A stretch of DNA of 64,000 nt from Labilithrix luteola (GTDB lineage: Bacteria > Myxococcota_A > Polyangia > Polyangiales > Polyangiaceae): the NCBI RefSeq assembly GCF_001263205.1, contig NZ_CP012333.1, positions 310,001 to 374,000 on the forward strand. The letters run 5' to 3'. A model generated the notes under the pieces. That model saw only the letters and a program-made list of their open reading frames with translations. It searched no databases and had not been told where the DNA came from. Below, in pieces: positions 46,090 to 55,505 of this stretch; the first letter of the stretch is position 1, and each line of letters begins with the position of its first letter. A program made the translations under genes and the position numbers.

Positions 46090-46770
46090 GTGCGCATTGC
46101 CATCGGCGTGTTCGCCGAACCACCGCTACCAGGGCGCTGCAAAGCAGCACTCCTTGCGGCCTATGGAGAGACTTGGATTGCCGGCCTTCACGCGGCCATG
46201 CTGCGCGACACGCTCGACGGCCTGCAGTTCGTGAACGCGGACGAGTGGGTCGTGTTCGCACTTCCCGGCGAGCACGACGCCTCCGAAGGCGAAGCGGTGC
46301 TCGCCCGCCATGCCCCCGTGCCTTGGGACGTCGTCGCGCTGCGCGAACGCGAACGAAGCGCACAAATGCGCGAGGCGTTCGACGTCCTCCACGCGCGTGG
46401 CGGCGGCGCGGATTACTCCGTCGTCGTCTCCAGCGGAGCCCCTTCGTCTCCCACCGAACCGCTCGCGTCGCTCCTCGCGGACGACGACGTCGCGGGCAAG
46501 ATCGTGATCGGTCCAACCGACGAAGGCGGCTGCTACCTGCTCGGCGCGGCCAAGTCCTCGGCGCGCCTCTTCGAAGACATCCCGTGGGAGACGCCGGCCG
46601 TCCTCGAGATCATGCGGCTCCGCTGCCGCGAGCTCACCTTGCCCGTCGTCGAGCTCGATCCCTGGTACGAAGTCGACGCGCCGAGCCACGTGATGCGGCT
46701 CCTCGAGGAGATGGCCAAGCACCCCGAACGTGCGCCGCGCACGGCTCAGTTCCTGGTTACCAACAAGTAA
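46090..46770 (+). CDS. DUF2064/TIGR04282-like glycosyltransferase
   Basis: 226 residues with GTG start at 46090; the AGGAG in the end of the previous gene supports this start. The N-terminus IAIGVFAEPPLPGRCKAALL, then VIGPTDEGGCYLLGAAKSSA and IPWETPAVLEIMRLR follow the DUF2064 (TIGR04282) nucleotide-diphospho-sugar transferase pattern. The usual KxPxPGxxKTRL is degenerate (PPLPGRCKAALL). Probably operonic with DUF362. Confidence 0.75.
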   Translation: MRIAIGVFAEPPLPGRCKAALLAAYGETWIAGLHAAMLRDTLDGLQFVNADEWVVFALPGEHDASEGEAVLARHAPVPWDVVALRERERSAQMREAFDVLHARGGGADYSVVVSSGAPSSPTEPLASLLADDDVAGKIVIGPTDEGGCYLLGAAKSSARLFEDIPWETPAVLEIMRLRCRELTLPVVELDPWYEVDAPSHVMRLLEEMAKHPERAPRTAQFLVTNK

Positions 46771-46807
46771 TCGTCCGGCGCGCTGCGCGGTGTAGCATCC
46801 CGGGCCG

Positions 46808-48199
46808 ATGAGCTCCTCTCTTTCTCCGGCCCGGGCGTCGCTCGCCGCAGTGTTCGCCTGCGCGTTCGTCACCGCGTGCGGAGGCTCTTCGCGTTCGGCC
46901 GGCCCGCCGATCGGGGTCACCGTCGGCGGACACGGCGCCAAGCCGGACGACGCTCCGCATGCGACAACCAAGGGGGTTCCTCCCGGCGAGACAGCAGGCG
47001 CCCGCGCCGAGCGCCTTCATCGCCAGGCGATCATCGTCGACGGTCACAACGACATCCCGACGATCATGTTCGGGAGCAACGTCGATCTGAAGACGCCCGA
47101 GACGCGCACGCACACCGATCTCGCGCGCATGAAGGCGGGCGGCATCACGGGCGAGTTCTTCTCGATCTACGTCGAAGGCGATCTCGCCGACAAACCCACG
47201 GTGACCGGCGGCGGCTCGCTCCGTCGCGCGATCGACCTCGTCGACGTGACGTACAGACAGGTCGAGCAGAACCCCAGCGAGCTTCTGCTCGCCACGACCG
47301 CCGCCGACATCCGACGCGCGAAGAAGGAGGGCAAGATTGCCGTCCTCATGGGAATCGAGGGCGGTCACGCCATCGAGAACTCCCTCTATGCCCTGCGCTC
47401 GCTCTACCGGCTCGGGTGCCGGTACATGACGCTCACGCACACGAACACCAACGAGTGGGCCGACTCCGCCGGGTTCTCGGGCCCCACGCCGACGCGCCAC
47501 CACGGCCTCACGCCCTTCGGCGAAGAGGTGGTCGCGGAGATGCAGCGCATCGGTATGCTCGTCGACGTCTCACACATCGCCGACGACACGTTCTGGGCCG
47601 TCATGAAATCGGCCAAGGCCCCCGTGATCGCCTCGCACTCGTCGGCACGCGCGGTGGCCGAGCACCGGCGCAACTTGAACGACGACATGCTGCGCGCTCT
47701 CGCCAAAAACGGCGGCGTGGTGATGGTGAACTTCTGGTCGACGTTCATCTCGGTCGACTACCAGAACGCCGCGCGCGCCTGGTACGACAAGAACGGCAAG
47801 GCCTTCGCCGAGATTCGAACGAAGTACAAAGACGATCCGCTGGGCTTCATCGAAGCTCGCGCGAAGCTCCGCGCGGAGACCGAACCCCTGCCGAAGGTCC
47901 CGCTGTCCGTGCTGATCGACCACATCGAACACATCGTGCAGGTAGCAGGCATCGATCACGTGGGTCTCGGGTCGGACTTCGACGGCGTGGATGCACTGCC
48001 CGATGGCCTCGACGGCATCGACAGCCTTCCGAAGATCACGCTCGCTCTCGTGGAACGAGGCTACAAGGACGACGAGATCCTGAAGATCCTCGGCGGCAAT
48101 TTCCTCCGCGTGTTCGAACAGGCCGAGGCGTACGCGAAGTCGACGGGGACCACGCTCTCCGGCAACGGCAGCACGCGACGCATCGACTCGAAGCGCTGA
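46808..48199 (+). CDS. Membrane (renal-type) dipeptidase, peptidase M19
   Basis: 463 residues. Lipoprotein signal (CAFVTACGGSS). Peptidase M19 zinc-site elements: IIVDGHNDIP (HxD), MGIEGGHAIEN (bridging Glu), VDVSHIADDTFW and PVIASHSSARA (His ligands), and HVGLGSDFDG near the C-terminus. Hydrolyses dipeptides, possibly including D-residues, outside the cytoplasm. 37 bp after the DUF2064 gene and 12 bp before the radical SAM gene. Confidence 0.93.
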   Translation: MSSSLSPARASLAAVFACAFVTACGGSSRSAGPPIGVTVGGHGAKPDDAPHATTKGVPPGETAGARAERLHRQAIIVDGHNDIPTIMFGSNVDLKTPETRTHTDLARMKAGGITGEFFSIYVEGDLADKPTVTGGGSLRRAIDLVDVTYRQVEQNPSELLLATTAADIRRAKKEGKIAVLMGIEGGHAIENSLYALRSLYRLGCRYMTLTHTNTNEWADSAGFSGPTPTRHHGLTPFGEEVVAEMQRIGMLVDVSHIADDTFWAVMKSAKAPVIASHSSARAVAEHRRNLNDDMLRALAKNGGVVMVNFWSTFISVDYQNAARAWYDKNGKAFAEIRTKYKDDPLGFIEARAKLRAETEPLPKVPLSVLIDHIEHIVQVAGIDHVGLGSDFDGVDALPDGLDGIDSLPKITLALVERGYKDDEILKILGGNFLRVFEQAEAYAKSTGTTLSGNGSTRRIDSKR

Positions 48200-48211
48200 T
48201 CGCGAGCACCC

Positions 48212-49081
48212 ATGCGCTACGAAGGCCGCCTCTATCGTCCGCCCTCAGAGGCCGATGCGCTCATCCTCCAGGCCACGATCGGCTGCTCGTGGAATCACTG
48301 CACCTATTGCGACATGTACCGGGACAAGTCGTTCCGCCTGCGTTCGCTCGAAGACTCGCTCGCCGATCTCGATCGCGCCGCCATTGCCTGCGCCGACGAG
48401 GTGGAGAAGCTCTTCGTCGCCGACGGTGATGCGCTGGTCATGCCGATGGATCACTGGCTGCCGATCCTCGAGCGAGCTCGCCGTCTCTTCCCGCGCCTGC
48501 GCCGCGTGTCGTGTTACGCGATGGCCAGAAACGTCCTCGCCAAGGCCGAGGAGGAGCTTCGTCGTCTCGCCGACGAAGGCCTGTCGCTCCTCTACATCGG
48601 CCCCGAGTCCGGCGACGACCCGACCCTGAAGCGCATCGCGAAGGGCGACGACGCAGCGGCGCACGTCGAAGCCGCGAAGCGTGCGCACGGGGCGGGCATG
48701 CAGCTGAGCGTCATCGCCCTGCTCGGCATCGCCATGGAGCGAAGCAACGAACATGCGCAGGCGACCGCGGACCTCGTCACGAGGATGGATCCCGAGTTCT
48801 TCTCCGCGCTGACGGTCACGGTGGTGGAGGGGACGCCGCTCGACCGCCTCGCGAAGAGAGGGCGCTTCGAGGTCCCCGCCGTCCCTGCGCTGCTCGCCGA
48901 GCTCCGTACGATGGTGGCGGAGGCCCGGCCGACGAACGCCGTGTTTCGCACGAACCACGCGTCGAACTACCTGCCGCTCGGCGGTCGCTTGCCGCTCGAT
49001 CGAGACCGGATCGTGGCCGTCATCGATGGAGCGCTCGATGGCTCGATCCCTCTCCGCCAAGAGTGGATGCGCGGCCTCTAG
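48212..49081 (+). CDS. Radical SAM protein
   Basis: 289 residues. The 4Fe-4S motif is ATIGCSWNHCTYCDMYRDK (C-x4-C-x2-C, as in the family with the GCS-N-CTFC form). A TIM-barrel follows with LLYIGPESGDDPTLKRIAKG. No SPASM domain or second Cys cluster. Reaction unknown. It starts 12 bp after the dipeptidase, so the two are probably cotranscribed. Confidence 0.88.
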   Translation: MRYEGRLYRPPSEADALILQATIGCSWNHCTYCDMYRDKSFRLRSLEDSLADLDRAAIACADEVEKLFVADGDALVMPMDHWLPILERARRLFPRLRRVSCYAMARNVLAKAEEELRRLADEGLSLLYIGPESGDDPTLKRIAKGDDAAAHVEAAKRAHGAGMQLSVIALLGIAMERSNEHAQATADLVTRMDPEFFSALTVTVVEGTPLDRLAKRGRFEVPAVPALLAELRTMVAEARPTNAVFRTNHASNYLPLGGRLPLDRDRIVAVIDGALDGSIPLRQEWMRGL

Positions 49082-49377
49082 GGCGTATGCGTCCTCGATA
49101 GCTCTACCGTTCGGCGCGCAGGACGATATGGACGATCCAGATCAGTGGATAGTCGTCGATCCACCTGCGCCAGGCGTCCGACACCATGAAACATCTTCGC
49201 CACCGCGGAATTCTAGGTTCCAGCGTTCCGGCACCGGCGGTAAAAACGACCCATCGCCCAGGGCACGAGGCTTGCTGACCTCACCCTGTCCAGTTCGACC
49301 GCTCGAGCAGTCGCTCGGGCGTGGCGCTTGGGGGGATTGGGTCCCGCAGTTTTCTGACCGTTCCCGAGAGAGAAACG
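49082..49377. other. Intergenic region
   Basis: 296 bp without a supported gene. A short stem, GTGGAT / ATCCAC, around 49146-49166 may be the end of the upstream transcript. Nothing else recognised. Confidence 0.4.
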
Positions 49378-51033
49378 ATGAAGAAGGTCCTGAGCCTCGT
49401 CTGCTGCGCGGGGGTCGCGCTTGCCTTTGCCGCTTGTGGTGGTGACGGGAACCAAGATCCCCCTCCGCTCAGCGTGCCTTCGTCACCTGGCGGGGGCACG
49501 AACGCGGGTACCGCCCACGCGGCGCCCGGAACGACCTACATCGACCAGTCGCTCTCCGATGTCGCCAACGTGCAGGACGATCGCGTCGTCTTCCCGGCGT
49601 CGTCGTATGGCGCGCTCTCCGCGCACAAGGCCGGCGACATTCTCGTGTCGAACCGCCAGGGCCAGGGAACGCCGGGCAACAACCCCGACGGCTTCCTCCG
49701 CCGCATCACGTCGATCGCACAGGCCGCGGAGGGCACGGTCGTCATGACCCAGCCCGCGACGCTCGACGAGGCGTTCGACGAGCTCGACATGACAACGAGC
49801 ATCGACCCTGCCGAGTTGAGCCTCGACGGTCAGATCACGACCGATACGACGACCGCGCAGACCGCCACGATCCATCCGCTCGGGAAGAAGACGAAGGACA
49901 TCAAGCTCGTCGACTTCAGCAACAAGGCGCTCTTCAACGAGAACATCAACGCCACGGCCGCCGACGGCAGCACGGTGCCCGTCAACATCTACGCCGGCAT
50001 CGAGAAGGGCACGATCGCGTTCTCGCCGGGCTACGACGTCAGCGCGAAGATCAGCGGCTTCTCGGTCCAGTCGCTCAAGGTCGCCGCGGTGGGCGGCCTC
50101 TCCGCCGAGCTCTCCGTGCGCGCCGGAACGAAGATCGCGGCGCCGGTCGATGCCGCCAAGGCCGCCGAGTTCGCCGCCAAGGGCCTGAAGAAGTCGTACT
50201 CGAAGACCCTTGCACAATACAAGCTCGGGCTCGGCGAGGTGAAGGTCGGTCCGTTCGGGTTCCCGTCCTCCGGCACCTACACGCTCACGGTCAACTGCGA
50301 TTTCAACTTCACCGCGCCGGTCGAAGTCGTGGCCGGGGCAAGCGCGAAGGGCGAGGTTACCGTCGGCTTCGAGTACGCGAACAAGTCGATGAGCCCCGTC
50401 TTCGAGAAGTCGCTCACGCTCGAGGCGAAGCCGCCGACGTACACGAAGGAAGGCTTCGTGCGCGCGCAGTGCAACGTGACCTCGCAGTTCGACCTGAAGT
50501 TCTTCGGCGTGGTCACGGCCGGCGCGTCGGTCGATGCGTACGGCGGAATGGGCGGCTCGAACACGTGCGGAGGCAAGAGCGCCGACGGCACGACGCAAGC
50601 GCTCGTCCACGGCGACATCGAAGCCGGCGTCTCGGGCAAGCTCTACGCGAAGGTCGACCTCTTCAAGCTGTACAAGAAGTCGGTCGAGTGCACGCTCTTC
50701 GACGAGAACGCGCAGGCTCAGTACGACACGACGTATCCCTACCCGGGCAGCCCGGAGCAGACCTGCAAGGTCTCCGGTCCCTACCCGCTCGACCCGCGTC
50801 CGAGTGCGAACCCGTCGATGTGCTTCTCGTCCGACGACGACGGCACCAACCCGGGCGCGATTACGGGCACCTGCACGCACGACGTCTGCGTCGCCGGCGA
50901 CAAGCTCGGCCAGCAGTGCGACGACTGCACGATGAAGGTCTGCGCCGCCGATCCGTACTGCTGCGATACGTTCTGGGGGCTGTCCTGCTTCCAGTCCGTC
51001 GAGAAGTATTGCGGCAAGAAATGCGGCCAGTAG
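49378..51033 (+). CDS. Hypothetical secreted lipoprotein
   Basis: 551 residues from the ATG at 49378 (MKKVLSLVCCAGVALAFAAC), a clear lipoprotein signal. Long beta-rich mature region with conserved-looking Gly/Lys stretches (DIKLVDFSNKALFNENINAT, GAVTVSARAGTKI-like segments) and a Cys-rich C-terminus (CTHDVCVAGDKLGQQCDDC, CCDTFWGLSCFQSVEKYCGK). The latter is a recurrent myxobacterial C-terminal module. Function unknown; likely exported to the cell surface. Confidence 0.75.
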   Translation: MKKVLSLVCCAGVALAFAACGGDGNQDPPPLSVPSSPGGGTNAGTAHAAPGTTYIDQSLSDVANVQDDRVVFPASSYGALSAHKAGDILVSNRQGQGTPGNNPDGFLRRITSIAQAAEGTVVMTQPATLDEAFDELDMTTSIDPAELSLDGQITTDTTTAQTATIHPLGKKTKDIKLVDFSNKALFNENINATAADGSTVPVNIYAGIEKGTIAFSPGYDVSAKISGFSVQSLKVAAVGGLSAELSVRAGTKIAAPVDAAKAAEFAAKGLKKSYSKTLAQYKLGLGEVKVGPFGFPSSGTYTLTVNCDFNFTAPVEVVAGASAKGEVTVGFEYANKSMSPVFEKSLTLEAKPPTYTKEGFVRAQCNVTSQFDLKFFGVVTAGASVDAYGGMGGSNTCGGKSADGTTQALVHGDIEAGVSGKLYAKVDLFKLYKKSVECTLFDENAQAQYDTTYPYPGSPEQTCKVSGPYPLDPRPSANPSMCFSSDDDGTNPGAITGTCTHDVCVAGDKLGQQCDDCTMKVCAADPYCCDTFWGLSCFQSVEKYCGKKCGQ

Positions 51034-51108
51034 CGCCGAGCCCGCGTCAACGAGCCGCCCGCGACGTTTGACGATCGCGAGCGGCTGACGATGCGCTACG
51101 CATGACTC

Positions 51109-52047
<939 letters not shown>

Positions 52048-52139
52048 CGATTGTATCGCTCCGCCATACGCCGCTGCGTCGATCATCGCGATAGTCGAAT
52101 CGAACGGTAGCGCTAGCTTCCCCGTCGAAGGGGAAGACC

Positions 52140-52685
52140 ATGCGAATCGATACTCGCCGGGCAGCGCTCCGCGCGGCCGGAAAAGTTGCACTCGTATCCT
52201 CGGCTCTCGCGTGCGGAGCCACGAGCGGCGTCGAAGTGCCCGAAGCGGCGGCCACCGACGTCACGAAGGCACCGGACGCTCGAGACACGCCGGTGAACGA
52301 GGAGCCGTCGGCGACCACGAAAGACGCTGCGCCGCGTGATTCGGCATCGCGAGACGCCAAGACCAGTACAGATTCGTCCACGAAGACCTGCGAGCAAGGC
52401 GAAGAGGGCTTCGCGTGCTGCCAGAACCAGCTGCACGCCGAGCATCCGGACGCGACGCCGCTCCACGAGACGGATGCAAGGACGGTGGCGTGCTGCGCCG
52501 TCCTGTCGGCTCACTACGATGCGCTCGTCGCCGACGGGGGAAGCGAGGGTTGGGGTTGGGAGAAGGACGTCTCGCTCAAGCGGATGTGCTGCGCCGCCCT
52601 CGATTTCCAAGGCGCGACTTGCACGCCGTGGGGCCCGCCGATGCCTCCTGCCATGCGCCGCCTCACGGAGCGCCTCGTCGCATGA
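52140..52685 (+). CDS. Cys-pair lipoprotein of unknown function
   Basis: 181 residues. N-terminal export signal (ALRAAGKVALVSSALAC), possibly Tat-type because of RRAALR. Asp/Ala/Thr-rich linker, then a small domain with three CC pairs (FACCQNQL, VACCAVLS, MCCAAL) plus His residues. Its stop overlaps the start of the ferritin-like gene, so the products may act together, perhaps in metal handling (inference). Confidence 0.68.
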   Translation: MRIDTRRAALRAAGKVALVSSALACGATSGVEVPEAAATDVTKAPDARDTPVNEEPSATTKDAAPRDSASRDAKTSTDSSTKTCEQGEEGFACCQNQLHAEHPDATPLHETDARTVACCAVLSAHYDALVADGGSEGWGWEKDVSLKRMCCAALDFQGATCTPWGPPMPPAMRRLTERLVA

Positions 52686-53449
52686 GCGCGCTCCAGGATC
52701 TGCGCGCCGTTTCACGACGCCACGTCGTGTCGCTGCCGGACCATCGCGAGCTCGTAGGCTCCGCCATCGCGACCTGGCGTGGTCGCATGATCAACGAGTA
52801 CTCGTCGGCCGTCGTCTTCGAGGGCCTCGCCGCGCAGCTCGCAGCCGCAGGCTTCGACGAAGCGACCGTCGCAGAATGCCGTGGCTTTGCCGACGAAGAG
52901 CGCCATCACGGGGTTCTCTGCGGTGCGGTCGTCGAATCGCTCGGAGGAAGGGCGATCTTCGAGCCCCGACACGACGAAGCGTTCCCCGATCACGAGGACG
53001 TCCCGCGTGCAGAAGCGGCGCTCCGGAACTTGCTCAGCATCTCGTGCGCGAGCGAGACCGTCGCCGTCGCGCTCATCGGTGCCGAGCGGCTCGAAATGCC
53101 GGAAGGTCCGCTGCGGGAGCTCCTCACGAAGATCTATTCCGACGAGGTGGGCCACGCGCGTTTCGGCTGGCGCCTCTTGCCGAAGCTCCTCGCGATGCTC
53201 GACGAGGACGCACGACGACGCACGAACGAATACCTCGCGCTCGTCTTCGCGTCGCTCGAAGAGCACGAGCTCGCACATCTCAGTCCGAAGGCGGCGCCTC
53301 CCGAAGAGGGCGCCTCTCTGGGCCTGTGCAACGGAGCCGAGGCGCGCGAGCTGTTCTACGCCACCGTCGAGGAGGTCATCGTTCCGGGCCTCGAGCGTCA
53401 TGGCCTCGCCGCCGCCGCCGCCTGGGAGCAGCGCACGGCGTACCGCTGA
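52682..53449 (+). CDS. Ferritin-like di-iron domain protein
   Basis: 255 residues beginning at the ATG overlapping the previous stop. Helical bundle with ferritin-type ligands: Glu in SSAVVFEGLAAQL, ADEERHHGVL (ExxH), SCASETVAVALIGAE and YSDEVGHARFGW (ExxH). The four helices and two ExxH motifs indicate a di-iron site. The rest of the protein is helical. It may oxidise or store iron, or act on a substrate; the coupling with a Cys-rich lipoprotein is unusual. Confidence 0.82.
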   Translation: MSALQDLRAVSRRHVVSLPDHRELVGSAIATWRGRMINEYSSAVVFEGLAAQLAAAGFDEATVAECRGFADEERHHGVLCGAVVESLGGRAIFEPRHDEAFPDHEDVPRAEAALRNLLSISCASETVAVALIGAERLEMPEGPLRELLTKIYSDEVGHARFGWRLLPKLLAMLDEDARRRTNEYLALVFASLEEHELAHLSPKAAPPEEGASLGLCNGAEARELFYATVEEVIVPGLERHGLAAAAAWEQRTAYR

Positions 53450-53485
53450 ACGAGCCTCGCGCTCCTGCTGTGCTAGGCCTCGTGC

Positions 53486-54385
53486 ATGACGCTGCCGTCG
53501 GTCGAGTCGCTCCGCTGCTTCTGCGCGGCCGCGAAGTTCCTGAACTTCCGAATGGCCTCGCGTTCGGTGGGCCTCACGCCGGCGGCGTTCGGGCAGCGCA
53601 TCCGGCAGCTCGAAGGTGAGCTCGGCGACGTCCTCTTCGAACGCAACACGCGGAGCGTTCGACTCTCCGTCGCCGGCCTCTCGCTCCTCCCTCGCGCACA
53701 GCGCGCGATCGCGGCGGTCGAAGACTGCGCCTCCGTCGTCAAGTCGAAGCGCGAGATGCCGGCGATGGATCTCGTGATTGGAACACGCCACGAGCTCGGG
53801 CTCTCGTGGCTCCTTCCTCAGGTGGACGCGCTCCAGGCGGCCTACCCATTCCTCGACATCCATCTCTACTTCGGATCGGGCGCCGACCTGCTCAACCGCG
53901 TGCGAAATGCGGAGATCGACTGCGCAGTCTCCTCGATGCCCATCGCCGATCCGAAGATCGAGGCGATCCGCATTCATCGCGAGGACTACCTCTTCGTGGG
54001 CGCGCCCTCGCTCCTCGCGCGAAAGCCATTCCGAACCGCGAGCGACGCCGCGCATCACACGCTCGTCGACAGCAACGACAGTCTGCCGCTCTTTCGCTAT
54101 TGGCGAGAAGCCGCGAAAGGCGAGCCGCTGACGTTCCGTCGCCTGGCGCGCTTCGGCACGATCGAGGCGATTCGCCAGCGCGTCGTCGACGGAGCGGGCG
54201 TCGGAGTTCTACCGAGCTACCTGCTCGACGAGGACCTCCGCCACAAGCGCCTGAAGGTGATTTTGCCGAAGGTGGTTCCACTCCACGACTGGTTCCGCCT
54301 CGGCTTCCGAGCCGACGACGGGCGGCGCTCCGTCTTCGAGAACCTCGCGAAGTCGATGGCCACCGTTCCTCTCTGCAGAACCTGA
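53486..54385 (+). CDS. LysR-family transcriptional regulator
   Basis: 299 residues. N-terminal HTH LNFRMASRSVGLTPAAFGQR then LEGELGDVLFERNTRSVRLS; the effector domain follows (LSWLLPQVDALQAAYPFLDI, GAGVGVLPSYLLDEDLR). Convergent with the NmrA-like gene, so it probably controls something else, perhaps the genes upstream. Confidence 0.88.
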   Translation: MTLPSVESLRCFCAAAKFLNFRMASRSVGLTPAAFGQRIRQLEGELGDVLFERNTRSVRLSVAGLSLLPRAQRAIAAVEDCASVVKSKREMPAMDLVIGTRHELGLSWLLPQVDALQAAYPFLDIHLYFGSGADLLNRVRNAEIDCAVSSMPIADPKIEAIRIHREDYLFVGAPSLLARKPFRTASDAAHHTLVDSNDSLPLFRYWREAAKGEPLTFRRLARFGTIEAIRQRVVDGAGVGVLPSYLLDEDLRHKRLKVILPKVVPLHDWFRLGFRADDGRRSVFENLAKSMATVPLCRT

Positions 54386-54399
54386 CTCGCGTGGCCCCT

Positions 54400-55359
54400 T
54401 CAAGCGGGCGTGCCGAAGCTCAGCGTCTCGCCTTTCCAGTTCGTGGTGCGCAAGAATCCTTCCCAGGTGAGGTGCGCGGGGTCGACCTTACGACTCCACG
54501 CGAGATCGCGATGCGCCTGGAAGTAGCCATACTCCACGGCGTACTCCGCCATGCCCAACAGCTCGCGCACGAGGAGCTCGTTTTCGGCGAATGCAGGAAA
54601 GTGATGCAATAGCTCGGCTCGCGTGTAGGCCGAGCGATAGGCCGCCTTCCGGCCCGTCACGCGCTGGAACGTCTCGACCATCTCGTTGGGCGAGAGGAAG
54701 TCGCCCACGATCGGCAGAGACTGCCCCGCGTACTGCGCCGGATGAGAGAGAATCTCCAGCACGGCCGGTCCCGTCGCGGTCCGCGGATCGACGAACGGAG
54801 CACGGAAGTCACCGGGCAGATAGATCGGAAAAACCAGCGCTTCGCCGTCCATGCGCGGCGGGTAGAACTCGAGCAAGTTCGTATAGAAAAAAGCCAATTG
54901 AACGAACGTGCTCTTGATCGGTAGGCCTCGGATGTATTCCTCGACCCGCGCCTTGTCGGTGAAGTGCGGGGCGAACTTCTTGCCGCTCGTAATCGCGTCG
55001 ACGTTCTCGAGACTGCTGAAGACGACGTGCCCGACGCCCGCTTCCACCGCGGCGTCGGCCAGCTGCTTCCCGAGAGCGAACTCGTGGGTCGCCGGCGGTG
55101 CGATGGGCGGCGTCAGGAGGAAGGCCGCTTCCGCACCGCGAAATGCGCGAACGAGCTCCTGTGTGCGCCCGACCTCGAGCGGCACCGCGAGCACCTCCGC
55201 GCCCTGGGCCGCAAGGGATCGGGCCTCGGGGCTGTTCGGATTGCGCGTGAGCGTACGAACGCGATAGCGGCCGCTCCCGAGTAGCGTCTGGGCGACGCTG
55301 CGCCCTTGTTTGCTGGTCGCCCCGACGATCGTGACGAGTGGTTTGCGTTCGGCGGACAT
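54400..55359 (-). CDS. NmrA-like NAD(P)-binding protein
   Basis: 319 residues, atypical SDR. The dinucleotide motif is VTIVGATSKQGRSVAQTLLG (GxxxxxG), with VRTLTRNPNS for the adenosine phosphate. No Tyr-x3-Lys catalytic pair is obvious, as in NmrA regulators and NAD(P)H:quinone-type sensors. Divergent from a LysR gene 146 bp away, which likely regulates it. Confidence 0.85.
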   Translation of the reverse strand: MSAERKPLVTIVGATSKQGRSVAQTLLGSGRYRVRTLTRNPNSPEARSLAAQGAEVLAVPLEVGRTQELVRAFRGAEAAFLLTPPIAPPATHEFALGKQLADAAVEAGVGHVVFSSLENVDAITSGKKFAPHFTDKARVEEYIRGLPIKSTFVQLAFFYTNLLEFYPPRMDGEALVFPIYLPGDFRAPFVDPRTATGPAVLEILSHPAQYAGQSLPIVGDFLSPNEMVETFQRVTGRKAAYRSAYTRAELLHHFPAFAENELLVRELLGMAEYAVEYGYFQAHRDLAWSRKVDPAHLTWEGFLRTTNWKGETLSFGTPA

Positions 55360-55458
55360 TGGATGGTTCCTTTCGCTCGGGCGACGTCACGGCGACGCCC
55401 GACACTCCGAACTTGCGCCTGCCCGCGCCACCACACCAGATCGAACGGCCCACGGCAG

Positions 55459-55477
55459 TTTTGCGTTTTACGCAAAA
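55459..55477. promoter_or_regulatory. Perfect palindrome, probable LysR operator
   Basis: TTTTGCGT-TTT-ACGCAAAA, 8-bp perfect arms in the gap between the NmrA-like gene and the divergent LysR gene. It lies just upstream of the predicted LysR -10 element, where it could mediate autorepression and control of the divergent gene. Confidence 0.7.
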
Positions 55478-55493
55478 GTCGGGCAGGCCCCTC

Positions 55494-55499
55494 TATACT
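55494..55499 (+). promoter_or_regulatory. -10 element of a leaderless LysR mRNA
   Basis: TATACT lies six nt before the GTG start at 55506, so transcription should begin at or next to the start codon. No good -35 is visible, consistent with activator- or repressor-dependent control from the adjoining palindrome. Confidence 0.55.
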
Positions 55500-55505
55500 C
55501 GCGGC

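Noticed and set aside
44478..46142. 554-codon open frame opposite the DUF362 gene
   Set aside because: Antisense shadow; acidic/Arg-rich without motifs, while the plus strand has DUF362 signatures.
52712..54058. 448-codon open frame opposite the ferritin-like and LysR genes
   Set aside because: Spans two real genes and their gap, and is charged low-complexity sequence.
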